Assembly (NCBI GenBank): GCA_038530575.1
Contig: JBCBCP010000061.1
Span: 1-16,749, forward strand
Reading direction: 5' to 3'
DNA length: 16,749 nucleotides
Source: JBCBCP01 sp038530575
GTDB lineage: Bacteria; Pseudomonadota; Alphaproteobacteria; Rhodobacterales; Rhodobacteraceae
Shown: piece by piece, positions 8,011-14,951 of the stretch
How positions within the stretch are numbered: position 1 is the stretch's first letter
How the letters are laid out: each line of letters begins with the position of its first letter
The notes under the pieces: model-generated
What the model was told of the DNA's origin: nothing
Seen by the model: the letters and a program-made list of their open reading frames with translations, nothing else
Database searches by the model: none
Translations under genes and position numbers: made by a program

Positions 8011-8037
8011 CTTACCATAATCCTTGTTATGGCGCTC
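8010..8037 (-). other. Candidate dif-like Xer recombination site
   Basis: Read on the minus strand, the 28-bp site has a XerC-type arm GAGCGCCATAA, a 6-bp spacer CAAGGA and a XerD-type arm TTATGGTAAGT. The inner CATAA-N6-TTATG core is that of dif sites. The XerD arm differs by one base from TTATGGTAAAT, the arm I recall for the plasmid site cer. The outer part of the XerC arm matches less well. It sits directly after mrpG, in the gap between the two oppositely oriented GGGCAGGG sets. The core could also be an ordinary 6-bp hairpin, but it has no T run. Function is inferred. Confidence 0.5.
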
Positions 8038-8221
8038 TGAATGATGGCGACTCCATGCCTGACATAAACGTCCAGCGCCCTTAGGCCTCCCTTGCGCTGA
8101 ACATCATCGAAACCCACAGCCCAGAGTAGAAAAAACCGCCACGCAGCTTCGGTCCAATTGGGTCAGGCGTCAGCTTTGCAGACAAAGCCGACCTCGGCGT
8201 TTGTCTTGAGAATGGCCGCTT

Positions 8222-8830
8222 CTAGTCGAATACCGAAAGGGCAAGTCTAAATACCGCGTTCACTTCTTCCGTCGCTGTACCCTGTCTTTGCAGGTTCATG
8301 GCGCCTGCGATTTGGGCGTCGATGTAAGTCGCTGCAGTGCGCGACGCGACCGCAGACGTGAACTGGCCTTTTGTCTTTGCACGTTCGATCCACGCCTCAT
8401 AGGTACTCAGGGAAAGCTCCTTGAATGCATCGACCTGCCCACCCGCCAGTTCCCCAAGCTGGTCGCGGCATTGGCACATATCCACGAAAAGGCAGCCATT
8501 TGGCATGCCGTGCTTTTGGTGGTCTCGCAGGATGTAGTCGGCCAATGCTTTCATAGCTTTGTCAAAGGGTTGATCTCGCTCAAGCAACTCGAGCAGGGGG
8601 GCCAACGTCATGTTATGGTAGTCAGAAAGCACAGCCTGTTTCAGCCCGTCCTCGCTGCCAAACTCCTTATAAAGCGTCGGCTTGGACACCTTTGTGCGAC
8701 GGCATACTTCGTTCAGTGAGACCTCTGACTGCCCCTCCTCCCAATAAGCTTGCATCGCTATCGCTGTAACAGCGTCACGATCAAAGGTCTTCGGGCGTCC
8801 TCTTGGTGCTTTCTGTTCCGTTCTACTCAT
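8222..8830 (-). CDS. TetR/AcrR-family transcriptional regulator
   Basis: 202-residue one-component repressor. The N-terminal helix-turn-helix spans about residues 38-58 (EVCRRTKVSKPTLYKEFG), preceded by the basic RGRPKTFDRD start common in this family. The C-terminal ligand/dimer domain contains an unusual cysteine group CLFVDMCQC at about 113-121, which may point to thiol or electrophile sensing. It is transcribed away from the small membrane-protein gene at 8917, with near-identical operator-like sites between them, so it probably represses that gene and itself. No Shine-Dalgarno sequence precedes the ATG, so the leader may be very short. GC content and codon use are visibly lower than in the flanking operons, suggesting separate acquisition. 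Confidence 0.9.
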   Translation of the reverse strand: MSRTEQKAPRGRPKTFDRDAVTAIAMQAYWEEGQSEVSLNEVCRRTKVSKPTLYKEFGSEDGLKQAVLSDYHNMTLAPLLELLERDQPFDKAMKALADYILRDHQKHGMPNGCLFVDMCQCRDQLGELAGGQVDAFKELSLSTYEAWIERAKTKGQFTSAVASRTAATYIDAQIAGAMNLQRQGTATEEVNAVFRLALSVFD

Positions 8831-8898
8831 TTAATTACCGGTCGGTTTTTTATTATTGACTTGGTATTGCCCTGAATTTACTACCAGTCGGTAATTAA
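8831..8898. promoter_or_regulatory. Divergent promoter region with paired TetR-type operators
   Basis: Two sites face each other: TTAATTACCGGTCGGT at 8831-8846 and ACCAGTCGGTAATTAA at 8883-8898, matching 13 of 16 as an inverted repeat. Both contain ACCRGTCGGT in the same orientation (8837-8846 and 8883-8892), like known TetR-family half-sites of the ACCGACCGGT type. A plus-strand -35 TTGACT (8856-8861) with 17-bp spacing puts a weak -10 (TACTAC, 8879-8884) against the right-hand operator. The left-hand operator abuts the tetR start codon. This is the layout of an autoregulated divergent pair. Confidence 0.65.
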
Positions 8899-8916
8899 CA
8901 TCAAGCGAGAACCAAA

Positions 8917-9450
8917 ATGACGGAAATGACGATCTCCAGCCTTGGCCTTATCCTGTTGATCGTCCCGGTAGTCGTTCATGGCATCGAGGTGCTTTACCCC
9001 ACCCAGGCTCGCTGGGTCGTGAACTGGGTTCTTCCGTTCTTCGCACCCATGCTGCCCAACCGATCATCATCGCTGCAACTTGATGAACAAATGGCGATGA
9101 TGGATGCGGCCATCGAGGCCGCCCCAGCGGACAAGAAGCGAGCGGGACAGGACTACGTGTTTCTTTTAATGTTTGAACAACGTCAGGGAGCAATCGGCTT
9201 CGCCGCAGCTGCTCTCGGCGCCCTTTATGGCCTGAGCCTTGGCATTGCGGATCGCGATGCCTTGCATTTTGTCTTTGGTGTTATTGCGATCCTGATGACA
9301 TTGGTGAACGCCAACCAGGCAGGGCTTCCGGTGTTCGGTCACCATCCCAAGCTGTCTACCAATGGAAAGCATGTTGGGTTCGTGTTCACGCCTTTCTGGG
9401 CTGTTGCCACCGCCTTGAATTGGCTGGGGTTCGTCTATGCAGTCTCCTAA
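8917..9450 (+). CDS. Small multi-pass membrane protein of unknown function, probable TetR target
   Basis: 177 residues; I do not recognise the family. Hydrophobic segments are at about 7-26, 91-110, 114-133 and 154-175. A polar stretch of about 60 residues separates the first from the rest and contains Asp/Glu/Lys-rich sequence (LDEQMAMMDAAIEAAPADKK). Several motifs look structurally conserved: HGIEVLYP at 21-28, NANQAGLP at 131-138 and FGHHPK at 140-145. The ATG at 8917 follows a weak AGCGAGA. The gene is divergent from the tetR gene and shares its operator region, so its product may be an exporter accessory, a stress membrane protein or an enzyme embedded in the membrane. Nothing in the sequence decides between these. 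Base composition matches tetR rather than the rest of the plasmid. Confidence 0.75.
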   Translation: MTEMTISSLGLILLIVPVVVHGIEVLYPTQARWVVNWVLPFFAPMLPNRSSSLQLDEQMAMMDAAIEAAPADKKRAGQDYVFLLMFEQRQGAIGFAAAALGALYGLSLGIADRDALHFVFGVIAILMTLVNANQAGLPVFGHHPKLSTNGKHVGFVFTPFWAVATALNWLGFVYAVS

Positions 9451-9727
9451 AAACAGAACGGAACGCGACACATGAGAATTCTAAGCCGACCTTCGAAGTG
9501 TTTGCAGCATCACGTAGGTTTGGGCTCATAGCAGCCATTTGTCGAACAGCGGAGGGCATAGCGCTGGATTGCACCCTTATTTGCCACCCATAAAGTTGCT
9601 CTAGCCGCTGGCCGGTCCGAACATCTTGCACAGCCATACACGACTGTCCGGCCTGCACAGCCTGCGCCCCGCTTGGCATTCCCACCGTCCCCGCCTAGCC
9701 TTTGCCCAGGCAAGCGGGAGACGGACA

Positions 9728-11275
9728 ATGAACGGCGCGGCATCACTGGTCAAAACCTTCCTGTCGGCAGGCGTGGACACGATCTTTGCCAACCCCGGCA
9801 CGTCAGAGATGCACTTTGTCGCCGCACTCGACTCGCATCCAGAGATGAAATGCGTCTTGTGCCTGTTCGAAGGGGGCACCACAGGCGCGGCCGATTGCTA
9901 TTTCCGCATGAAGCGCGATGTGGCGGGCACGCTTTTGCACCTGGCGCCCGGCCTCGGCAACGCGTTTGCCAACCTGCACAACGCGCGCAAGGCGCATTCG
10001 GGGATGGTTAACGTGGTGGGCGATCACGCCACGCACCACCTGCGCTATGAAAGCCCGCTGAAGGGCGATGTTGCGGGCCTCAGCCAGACGCTCAGCCACT
10101 GGACCTTTGCCTCGGGCGATGCGGCCATGGTGGGCGCGGATGGGGCGGCGGCGGTGCGGGCGGCGCGGGGCGGCAATGGCCAGATCGCAACGCTGATCCT
10201 GCCCGCCAACACCGCCTGGGACGAAGGCGGCGTGCCTGTGCTGGAGCATGCCGCGCCCCCTGCCCTGCACCGCCCGTCAGATGCAGCGATCGAAGCGGCG
10301 GCGGCTCAGCTACGCACCGAAGGCGCGGCGCTGATGATCGGCGGGCCCGCGCTCTTTGGCCCCCTGCGGGACCTCGCCGGGCAGATCGCGGCGGCCACGG
10401 GCGCGCGGCTGATGGCCGACACGCTGATCCCGCGCCTCGCCAAAGGGGCCGGGACCACCCGCGTGCAGCAGCTGATCTATGCGGTGACCCCGAAGATGGC
10501 GCAGATGGCTGCGCTCACGTCGATCACGCTGGTAGGCTGCGACCGCCCCGTCGCCTTCTTCGCCTATCCGGGCAAGCCCAGCACGCCCGAACCCGCGGGC
10601 TGCCCCGTGTCGCAGCTGACCGCACCGCAGGATGACATCGCGTGGACCTTGCACGCTTTGGCGGATGCGGTGGGGGTAAGCGCCGGCACAGAGCCCGCGC
10701 GCATGCCGCTTGACCTCCCTGCCCTGCCGGACGGCGCCCTGACGCTGGAGAAGGTCGGCCAGACCCTCGCCGCGCTGATGCCCGAGGGCGCGATCCTGTG
10801 TAACGAGGCCGTCTCCTCCGGCCCGAAAATCCTGCCACCGCTGGCCACCGCCCGCCCGCACGAGACGCTGGGCGGGACAGGTGGCGCGATTGGCTGGTCC
10901 CTGCCCGGTGCCGTGGGCGCGGCCATCGCCTGCCCCGACCGCAAGGTGATCGCGGTGACGGGGGACGGCTCGGCCATGTACACGCTGCAATCGCTCTGGA
11001 CGATGGCGCGCGAGGGGCTGGACGTGACGGTGATCGTGCTGGCCAACCGCGGGTACCAGATCCTGCGGGACGAGCTGACCAATGTGGGCGTGAACAGCTA
11101 CGGCCAGAACGCCCGTGCGATGTTCGACGTGGAGAACCCGACGCTCGACTGGGTCGCCCTCGGCCAGGGCCACGGGGTGCCGGGCACGCGGGTGGAGACC
11201 GCCGAAGGGTTTGCACGCGCGCTGGAAGGCGGGCTTGCCTCCGGCGGCCCGTCGCTGATCGAGGTGGTGGTTTAG
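9728..11275 (+). CDS. Thiamine diphosphate-dependent enzyme, acetolactate synthase large-subunit-like
   Basis: 515 residues counted from ATG 9728, which has GGGAG seven bases upstream. An earlier in-frame ATG at 9626 lacks such a site and would add a non-conserved Arg/His-rich tail. The N-terminal Pyr domain has FANPGTSEMHF (about 20-30) and the likely cofactor-activating glutamate Glu48 in CLFEGG. The central domain is about 185-340. The C-terminal PP domain has GDGS at 412-415 and ends the ThDP/Mg2+ motif at Asn440 (ANRGYQIL). It is shorter than housekeeping IlvB (about 570 residues), and no small regulatory subunit gene is nearby. A catabolic decarboxylase or carboligase acting on a 2-oxo acid is thus as likely as branched-chain amino acid synthesis. 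The neighbouring carboxylate-type transporter supports a catabolic role; substrate unknown. Confidence 0.88.
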   Translation: MNGAASLVKTFLSAGVDTIFANPGTSEMHFVAALDSHPEMKCVLCLFEGGTTGAADCYFRMKRDVAGTLLHLAPGLGNAFANLHNARKAHSGMVNVVGDHATHHLRYESPLKGDVAGLSQTLSHWTFASGDAAMVGADGAAAVRAARGGNGQIATLILPANTAWDEGGVPVLEHAAPPALHRPSDAAIEAAAAQLRTEGAALMIGGPALFGPLRDLAGQIAAATGARLMADTLIPRLAKGAGTTRVQQLIYAVTPKMAQMAALTSITLVGCDRPVAFFAYPGKPSTPEPAGCPVSQLTAPQDDIAWTLHALADAVGVSAGTEPARMPLDLPALPDGALTLEKVGQTLAALMPEGAILCNEAVSSGPKILPPLATARPHETLGGTGGAIGWSLPGAVGAAIACPDRKVIAVTGDGSAMYTLQSLWTMAREGLDVTVIVLANRGYQILRDELTNVGVNSYGQNARAMFDVENPTLDWVALGQGHGVPGTRVETAEGFARALEGGLASGGPSLIEVVV

Positions 11276-11441
11276 GCATTTAGGCCCGCCAGATCAGGCT
11301 TTACGAAACCCTCCCCCAGACACCAGCCTCACCCGCGCCGGGCAGCGCCAGCCCCTGGGGTGGCGCATCCAACCGATCTTCTATGCGCTTTATAACAGCC
11401 AAGTACATCTTCCATCGGAGCGGAGCACCGACATCAACCAA

Positions 11442-11470
11442 AGCGCCAGCCCGTGGGAGGGGCTGGCGCT
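11442..11470. repeat. Perfect 11-bp stem-loop downstream of the ThDP enzyme gene
   Basis: The arms AGCGCCAGCCC (11442-11452) and GGGCTGGCGCT (11460-11470) are perfectly complementary, with a 7-base loop. It is GC-rich with no adjoining T tract, so it is not a canonical intrinsic terminator. It shares its left arm with the hairpin at 11345-11366, suggesting duplication of a small palindromic element or two related processing sites. Confidence 0.6.
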
Positions 11471-11604
11471 GCCCGGCGGCCACCTTGCGGCGGCCTTGAT
11501 TCCGGGCGGGTGCGCCGCTCGAACGGCGGCTTTGTCTTCGCTCGGGACACAGGCGGTTGTTTCTGACGGGCGAAGGTACACCCCCTGCCCCGTCCGCTCT
11601 GCAA

Positions 11605-11626
11605 AACGCAATTTCGTTTTTGCGTT
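11605..11626. promoter_or_regulatory. Candidate operator upstream of the TRAP operon
   Basis: A perfect inverted repeat AACGCAA-N8-TTGCGTT lies about 95 bases before the solute-binding protein start and overlaps the possible -35 box TTGCAA (11625-11630). The geometry suits a dimeric repressor. No regulator gene is adjacent, so it would be encoded elsewhere or be the plasmid TetR. Low certainty. Confidence 0.35.
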
Positions 11627-11720
11627 GCAATCAGTACGTGACCGGGTGAACATTTCCCCTAGGTCAACATAGACGGCGCGAGGAGGCGTCGGGACCAGAC
11701 AATAACAGGGAGGACTGACG

Positions 11721-12881
11721 ATGAAGAGAACACTTCTGGCAGCGGCATTGTGCGCGGTGGCGGCGCCGCTGGCCGCGCAAGAGCTCGAATTGCCCAACCA
11801 GCTGGCCTGGACCGCCTATGGCACGGGCTCGGCGGGCTACAACCAGTCAGTCGCCATTGGCGCGGCCATGCAGGAAGCCACCGGCATCAACCTGCGCGTG
11901 CTTCCGGGCAAGAACGACATCGCCCGGACAGAGCCGCTGCGCCAGGGCCGTGTGCAGTTCTCGGCCAACGGGGTTGGCGGATCGTTCATGGCGCAGGAAG
12001 GCGTCTTTCAGTTTGGCGCGGAAAACTGGGGCCCGCAGCCCGTCCGCGTGCTGAGTGCGAATAATGGCGGCGCGGTCGGCCTGTCGCTCGCCGTGGCGGC
12101 AGAGGCCTGCGAGAAGGCGGGCAAGCCTGATTGCGTCGGCTTCGAATATTCCGACCTCAAGGGCATGCGCGTGGCTTACGTGCGCGGCGCGCCCGCGCTC
12201 AACGTCAACAACGAAGCCTATCTGGCCTATGGCGGCCTGACCTGGGATGACGTGGAAATCGTCGAATTTGGCGGCTTTGGCGACAGCTGGGCGGGCATGA
12301 TCGACGGCAGCGTCGATGCGGCCTTTGCCTCCACCAACTCGGGCCGCGCCTACGAGGCGGAATCGGGCCCACGCGGCGTCTACTGGCCGCCCATCGACCC
12401 CGCCAACACCGAAGGGCTGGCGCGGATGCAGGCCATCGCGCCCTTCTTTGCGCCCATGACGGCCGTTGTCGGCGCGGGCATTGACGGCACGGACGGTGTG
12501 CAGACGGCGGGCTATGCCTACCCGGTGCTGATGACCTACGCCGTGCAGGACGCCGACCTGACCTACAACATGACCAAGGCGATGGACGTTCTGTACGACG
12601 GCTATAACGGCAACGCGCCGGGCATTGGCGGCTGGGCGCTGGACAAGCAGAACTTCCAGTGGGTTGTCCCCTACCACGAGGGCGCGGTGCGCTATTACCA
12701 GGAAATTGGTGCGTGGACGGACGAAGCGCAGGCCCACAACGACAACCTGATCGCCCGTCAGGCCGCCCTGATGGCCGCGTGGGAAGAGCTGAAGGCCGAA
12801 GCCCCGGACAACTGGGCCGACGCATGGGACGCCAAGCGCCGCGCGGCACTTGAGGCGGGCGGCTTCGAAGTCGTCTTCTGA
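11721..12881 (+). CDS. TAXI-family TRAP transporter solute-binding protein
   Basis: 386-residue periplasmic receptor of a TAXI-type TRAP transporter. The start is supported by AGGGAGGA (11707-11714) just upstream. A Sec signal peptide spans about residues 1-19 (KRTLLAAALCAVAAPLAAQ), with cleavage likely after an Ala near 19. The mature N-terminus has TAYGTGSAGYNQSVAIG, the conserved TAXI ligand region. LRVLPGKNDIARTEPLRQGRVQFS follows the usual pattern of these receptors. Two cysteines (EACEKAGKPDC, about 130-140) could form a disulfide in the periplasm. TAXI ligands include small organic acids and amino acids, but the ligand here cannot be read from sequence. The gene is followed by a strong stem-loop and then its permease. 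It is longer than the usual 320-340-residue TAXI receptors because of an extended charged C-terminal helix region. Confidence 0.92.
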   Translation: MKRTLLAAALCAVAAPLAAQELELPNQLAWTAYGTGSAGYNQSVAIGAAMQEATGINLRVLPGKNDIARTEPLRQGRVQFSANGVGGSFMAQEGVFQFGAENWGPQPVRVLSANNGGAVGLSLAVAAEACEKAGKPDCVGFEYSDLKGMRVAYVRGAPALNVNNEAYLAYGGLTWDDVEIVEFGGFGDSWAGMIDGSVDAAFASTNSGRAYEAESGPRGVYWPPIDPANTEGLARMQAIAPFFAPMTAVVGAGIDGTDGVQTAGYAYPVLMTYAVQDADLTYNMTKAMDVLYDGYNGNAPGIGGWALDKQNFQWVVPYHEGAVRYYQEIGAWTDEAQAHNDNLIARQAALMAAWEELKAEAPDNWADAWDAKRRAALEAGGFEVVF

Positions 12882-12892
12882 TCCTGCTCAGA

Positions 12893-12935
12893 CCAAAACG
12901 GGCGGGCGGGCTGATCGTGGCCCGCCCGCCTTTGG
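12893..12935 (+). terminator. GC-rich stem-loop between receptor and permease genes (attenuator/stabiliser)
   Basis: GGCGGGCGGGC (12901-12911) pairs perfectly with GCCCGCCCGCC (12920-12930) around an 8-base loop. CCAAA (12893-12897) and TTTGG (12931-12935) extend the stem outside a small bulge. There is no long T run. In binding-protein transporter operons such a structure usually lets more receptor than permease be made, by partial termination or by blocking 3' exonucleases. The structure is seen; the role is inferred from context. Confidence 0.75.
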
Positions 12936-12953
12936 CCGTTTGGGGAGGACGCC

Positions 12954-14951
12954 ATGACAGACACACGCACAGACACGGGCACAGATCTGGGTAAGGCGGC
13001 GATCGAGGCCGAGGAAAAGGCGGCGCGGATGGCCTTCACGGGGCTCGCCCGCTGGGTGATGATCGGCTTTACCCTTGTGGCCATCGGCATCGCGATCAAC
13101 CAGCTCTTTGGGCTGCGGATCGGGGGCATCACCCTGCTGGAGGGCATGTACCTCTACATCCTCGCAGGCCTGTTCCTGTCGCTGACCTTCATCGCCTTTC
13201 GCGCCTATGGCCCCCCCTCCCCGCGCGTGCCGCTCTATGACTGGGCCCTTGCCGCGCTGACGCTGGGGGTGACGGGCTATTTCGTGGCCACGGCAGGTGC
13301 GAGCCTGGATGGCGGCTGGGAATATGCGCCGCCCGAACAGGCGGTGTGGGCCTCGATCCTGCTGTACGTTCTGATCCTTGAAGGGACGCGGCGCGCGGGC
13401 GGGTTGGTGCTCTTTGGCATCGTGCTCCTGTTCTCGCTCTACCCGACCTTTGCCGACCAAGTGCCCGACCCGCTGAACGGGTTTTCGCAGACCTTTACCC
13501 AGGTCGTGCCGTTTTTCATGATCTCGTCAGAGGCGTCCTTCGGCATCCCGATGAAGGCGTTTGGCAACCTCGTGATCGGCTTCATCCTCTTTGGCGCGGT
13601 GCTGCAGTTCACGGGCGGGGGCAAGTTTTTCAACAACCTCGCCATGTCGGTGGTCGGCGGCTACCGGGGCGGCGCGGCGAAGGTGTCGATCTTTGCCAGC
13701 GGGTTCATGGGCTCGATGTCGGGCTCTGTGATCTCCAACGTGCTGACCACGGGCGCGGTGTCGATCCCGGCGATGAAAAAGACCGGCTTTGCCCCGCGCT
13801 ACGCCGCCGCGACCGAAGCCTGCGCGTCTACCGGCGGCGTGTTAATGCCGCCCATCATGGGGGCCACGGCCTTTATCATCGCGTCCTGGCTGGGCCGTCC
13901 GTATGTTGAGATCATGCTGGCCGCCGCGATCCCCTCGGTGCTGTATTTCTTTGGGCTCTTCGCCCAGATCGACGCCTATTCGGCCCGCCGGGGCCTCAAG
14001 GGCCTGCCGCGCGAAGAGCGCCCATCGGTGCGGGCGACGCTTGCGGGCGGCTGGCTTTACATCGCGGTCTTTGCGCTGCTGATCTACCTGATGGTAGCCT
14101 TCCGGTGGGAGACGACGGCGCCCTTCTACGCGGTGGCGCTGCTGCTGGTGGTGAACCAGTTCCGCAAGGCCGATCGCGTCACGCTGGACGGGTTTCTGAA
14201 CATCATCGTGTCCGTGGGCCGCACCCTGGCGGAGCTGGTCGCGGTCCTCTTGGGCATTGGCATGATCGTCGGCGCGTTTCAGGCGACGGGCCTCACTGGG
14301 CCGCTTGCGAACGAGCTGGTCTTTGCCGCGGGCGAGTCGATCCCGATGCTGCTGCTGATGGGGGCGCTGACCTCGTTCATCTTCGGCATGGGGATGACGG
14401 TGACGGCCTGTTACATCTTCCTCGCCGTAATCCTCGCGCCCGCGCTGGTGCAGGCGGGGCTGAACGAGCTCGCGGTGCACCTCTTCATCCTCTACTGGGG
14501 CATGGTCAGCTTTATCACGCCGCCCGTCGCCCTTGGTGCCTTCGCCGCGGCCTCGATGGCGGGGGCCAATGCCTTCCGCACCTCGTTCGAGGCGATGAAG
14601 CTGGGCGGGGTCATCTATGTCGTGCCGTTCTTCTTCGTGCTGAACCCCGCTCTGATCGGGCAAGGCCCGCCGCTGGAGGTGGTTACGGTGCTCGCCTGCG
14701 CACTGGCGGGCGTGTGGTTCATTTGCGCCGGGCTTCAGGGCTATGTCAGCTTTGTCGGGCCGCTGCATTCTACCGCGCTGAGCATGGTGATGCGGCTGGC
14801 GCTGATCCTCGCGGGCCTTTTGGTCGCGGTGCCTGCGGGCGGTGTGGCGGGCCTTAGCCATGCGGTGCTGACGCTGGCCGGCTTTGCCCTCGCGCTGATC
14901 CCCTTTGCGGTGGCGTGGCGTGCGGGTCAAACGCAGGCCGCCCCCGCCTGA
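12954..14951 (+). CDS. TAXI-type TRAP transporter permease, fused small and large membrane subunits
   Basis: 665-residue permease with the DctQ-like and DctM-like subunits in one chain, as usual in TAXI-TRAP systems. It imports the solute delivered by the receptor encoded upstream, driven by an ion gradient. ATG 12954 follows GGGGAGG (12942-12948). The N-terminal helices (about 27-50, 60-82, 95-115, 120-145) form the small-subunit part. The large part carries GSMSGSVISNVLTTGAVS (about 250-267) and TEACASTGGVLMPPIMGA (about 286-303), hallmarks of TRAP permeases. A second half repeat has FGMGMTVTACYIF and ITPPVALGAFAAASMAGA. The C-terminal tail has four more hydrophobic segments (about 550-655). 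The last 25 bases overlap the end of repC on the other strand. Confidence 0.94.
   Translation: MTDTRTDTGTDLGKAAIEAEEKAARMAFTGLARWVMIGFTLVAIGIAINQLFGLRIGGITLLEGMYLYILAGLFLSLTFIAFRAYGPPSPRVPLYDWALAALTLGVTGYFVATAGASLDGGWEYAPPEQAVWASILLYVLILEGTRRAGGLVLFGIVLLFSLYPTFADQVPDPLNGFSQTFTQVVPFFMISSEASFGIPMKAFGNLVIGFILFGAVLQFTGGGKFFNNLAMSVVGGYRGGAAKVSIFASGFMGSMSGSVISNVLTTGAVSIPAMKKTGFAPRYAAATEACASTGGVLMPPIMGATAFIIASWLGRPYVEIMLAAAIPSVLYFFGLFAQIDAYSARRGLKGLPREERPSVRATLAGGWLYIAVFALLIYLMVAFRWETTAPFYAVALLLVVNQFRKADRVTLDGFLNIIVSVGRTLAELVAVLLGIGMIVGAFQATGLTGPLANELVFAAGESIPMLLLMGALTSFIFGMGMTVTACYIFLAVILAPALVQAGLNELAVHLFILYWGMVSFITPPVALGAFAAASMAGANAFRTSFEAMKLGGVIYVVPFFFVLNPALIGQGPPLEVVTVLACALAGVWFICAGLQGYVSFVGPLHSTALSMVMRLALILAGLLVAVPAGGVAGLSHAVLTLAGFALALIPFAVAWRAGQTQAAPA

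Larger units (their letters stand above)
11276..11720. other. Intergenic region with two related hairpins and a candidate operator/promoter
   Basis: No credible gene is seen in these 445 bases; the open frames here lack family features. A hairpin at 11345-11366 has GCGCCA/TGGCGC arms with inner CCCC/GGGG. A stronger one at 11442-11470 has perfect 11-bp arms AGCGCCAGCCC/GGGCTGGCGCT and a 7-base loop. Both share GCGCCAGCCC as a direct repeat. Neither has a T run, although they may still terminate or stabilise the upstream message. Further right, AACGCAA (11605-11611) and TTGCGTT (11620-11626) form an inverted repeat. TTGCAA at 11625-11630 with GAACAT at 11648-11653 (17-bp spacing) is a weak promoter candidate for the TRAP operon. 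Confidence 0.55.

Noticed and set aside
8173..8198. Small hairpins (GCTTTG/CAAAGC and GCCG/CGGC) after the tetR stop as a terminator
   Set aside because: Stems are short and no T run follows on either strand, so termination is not supported.
8612..8622. TTATGGTAGTC inside tetR as a second Xer arm
   Set aside because: It resembles a XerD arm, but no CATAA-type XerC arm lies 6 bases away, so it is probably chance.
9626..9727. N-terminal extension of the ThDP enzyme from an upstream ATG
   Set aside because: The added 34 residues are Arg/His/Ser-rich and unlike the family. The ATG at 9728 has a good ribosome binding site and starts where the Pyr domain begins.
11301..11630. Minus-strand open frame in the spacer upstream of the TRAP operon
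   Set aside because: No recognisable domain or ribosome binding site, and it spans the hairpins; best seen as noncoding.
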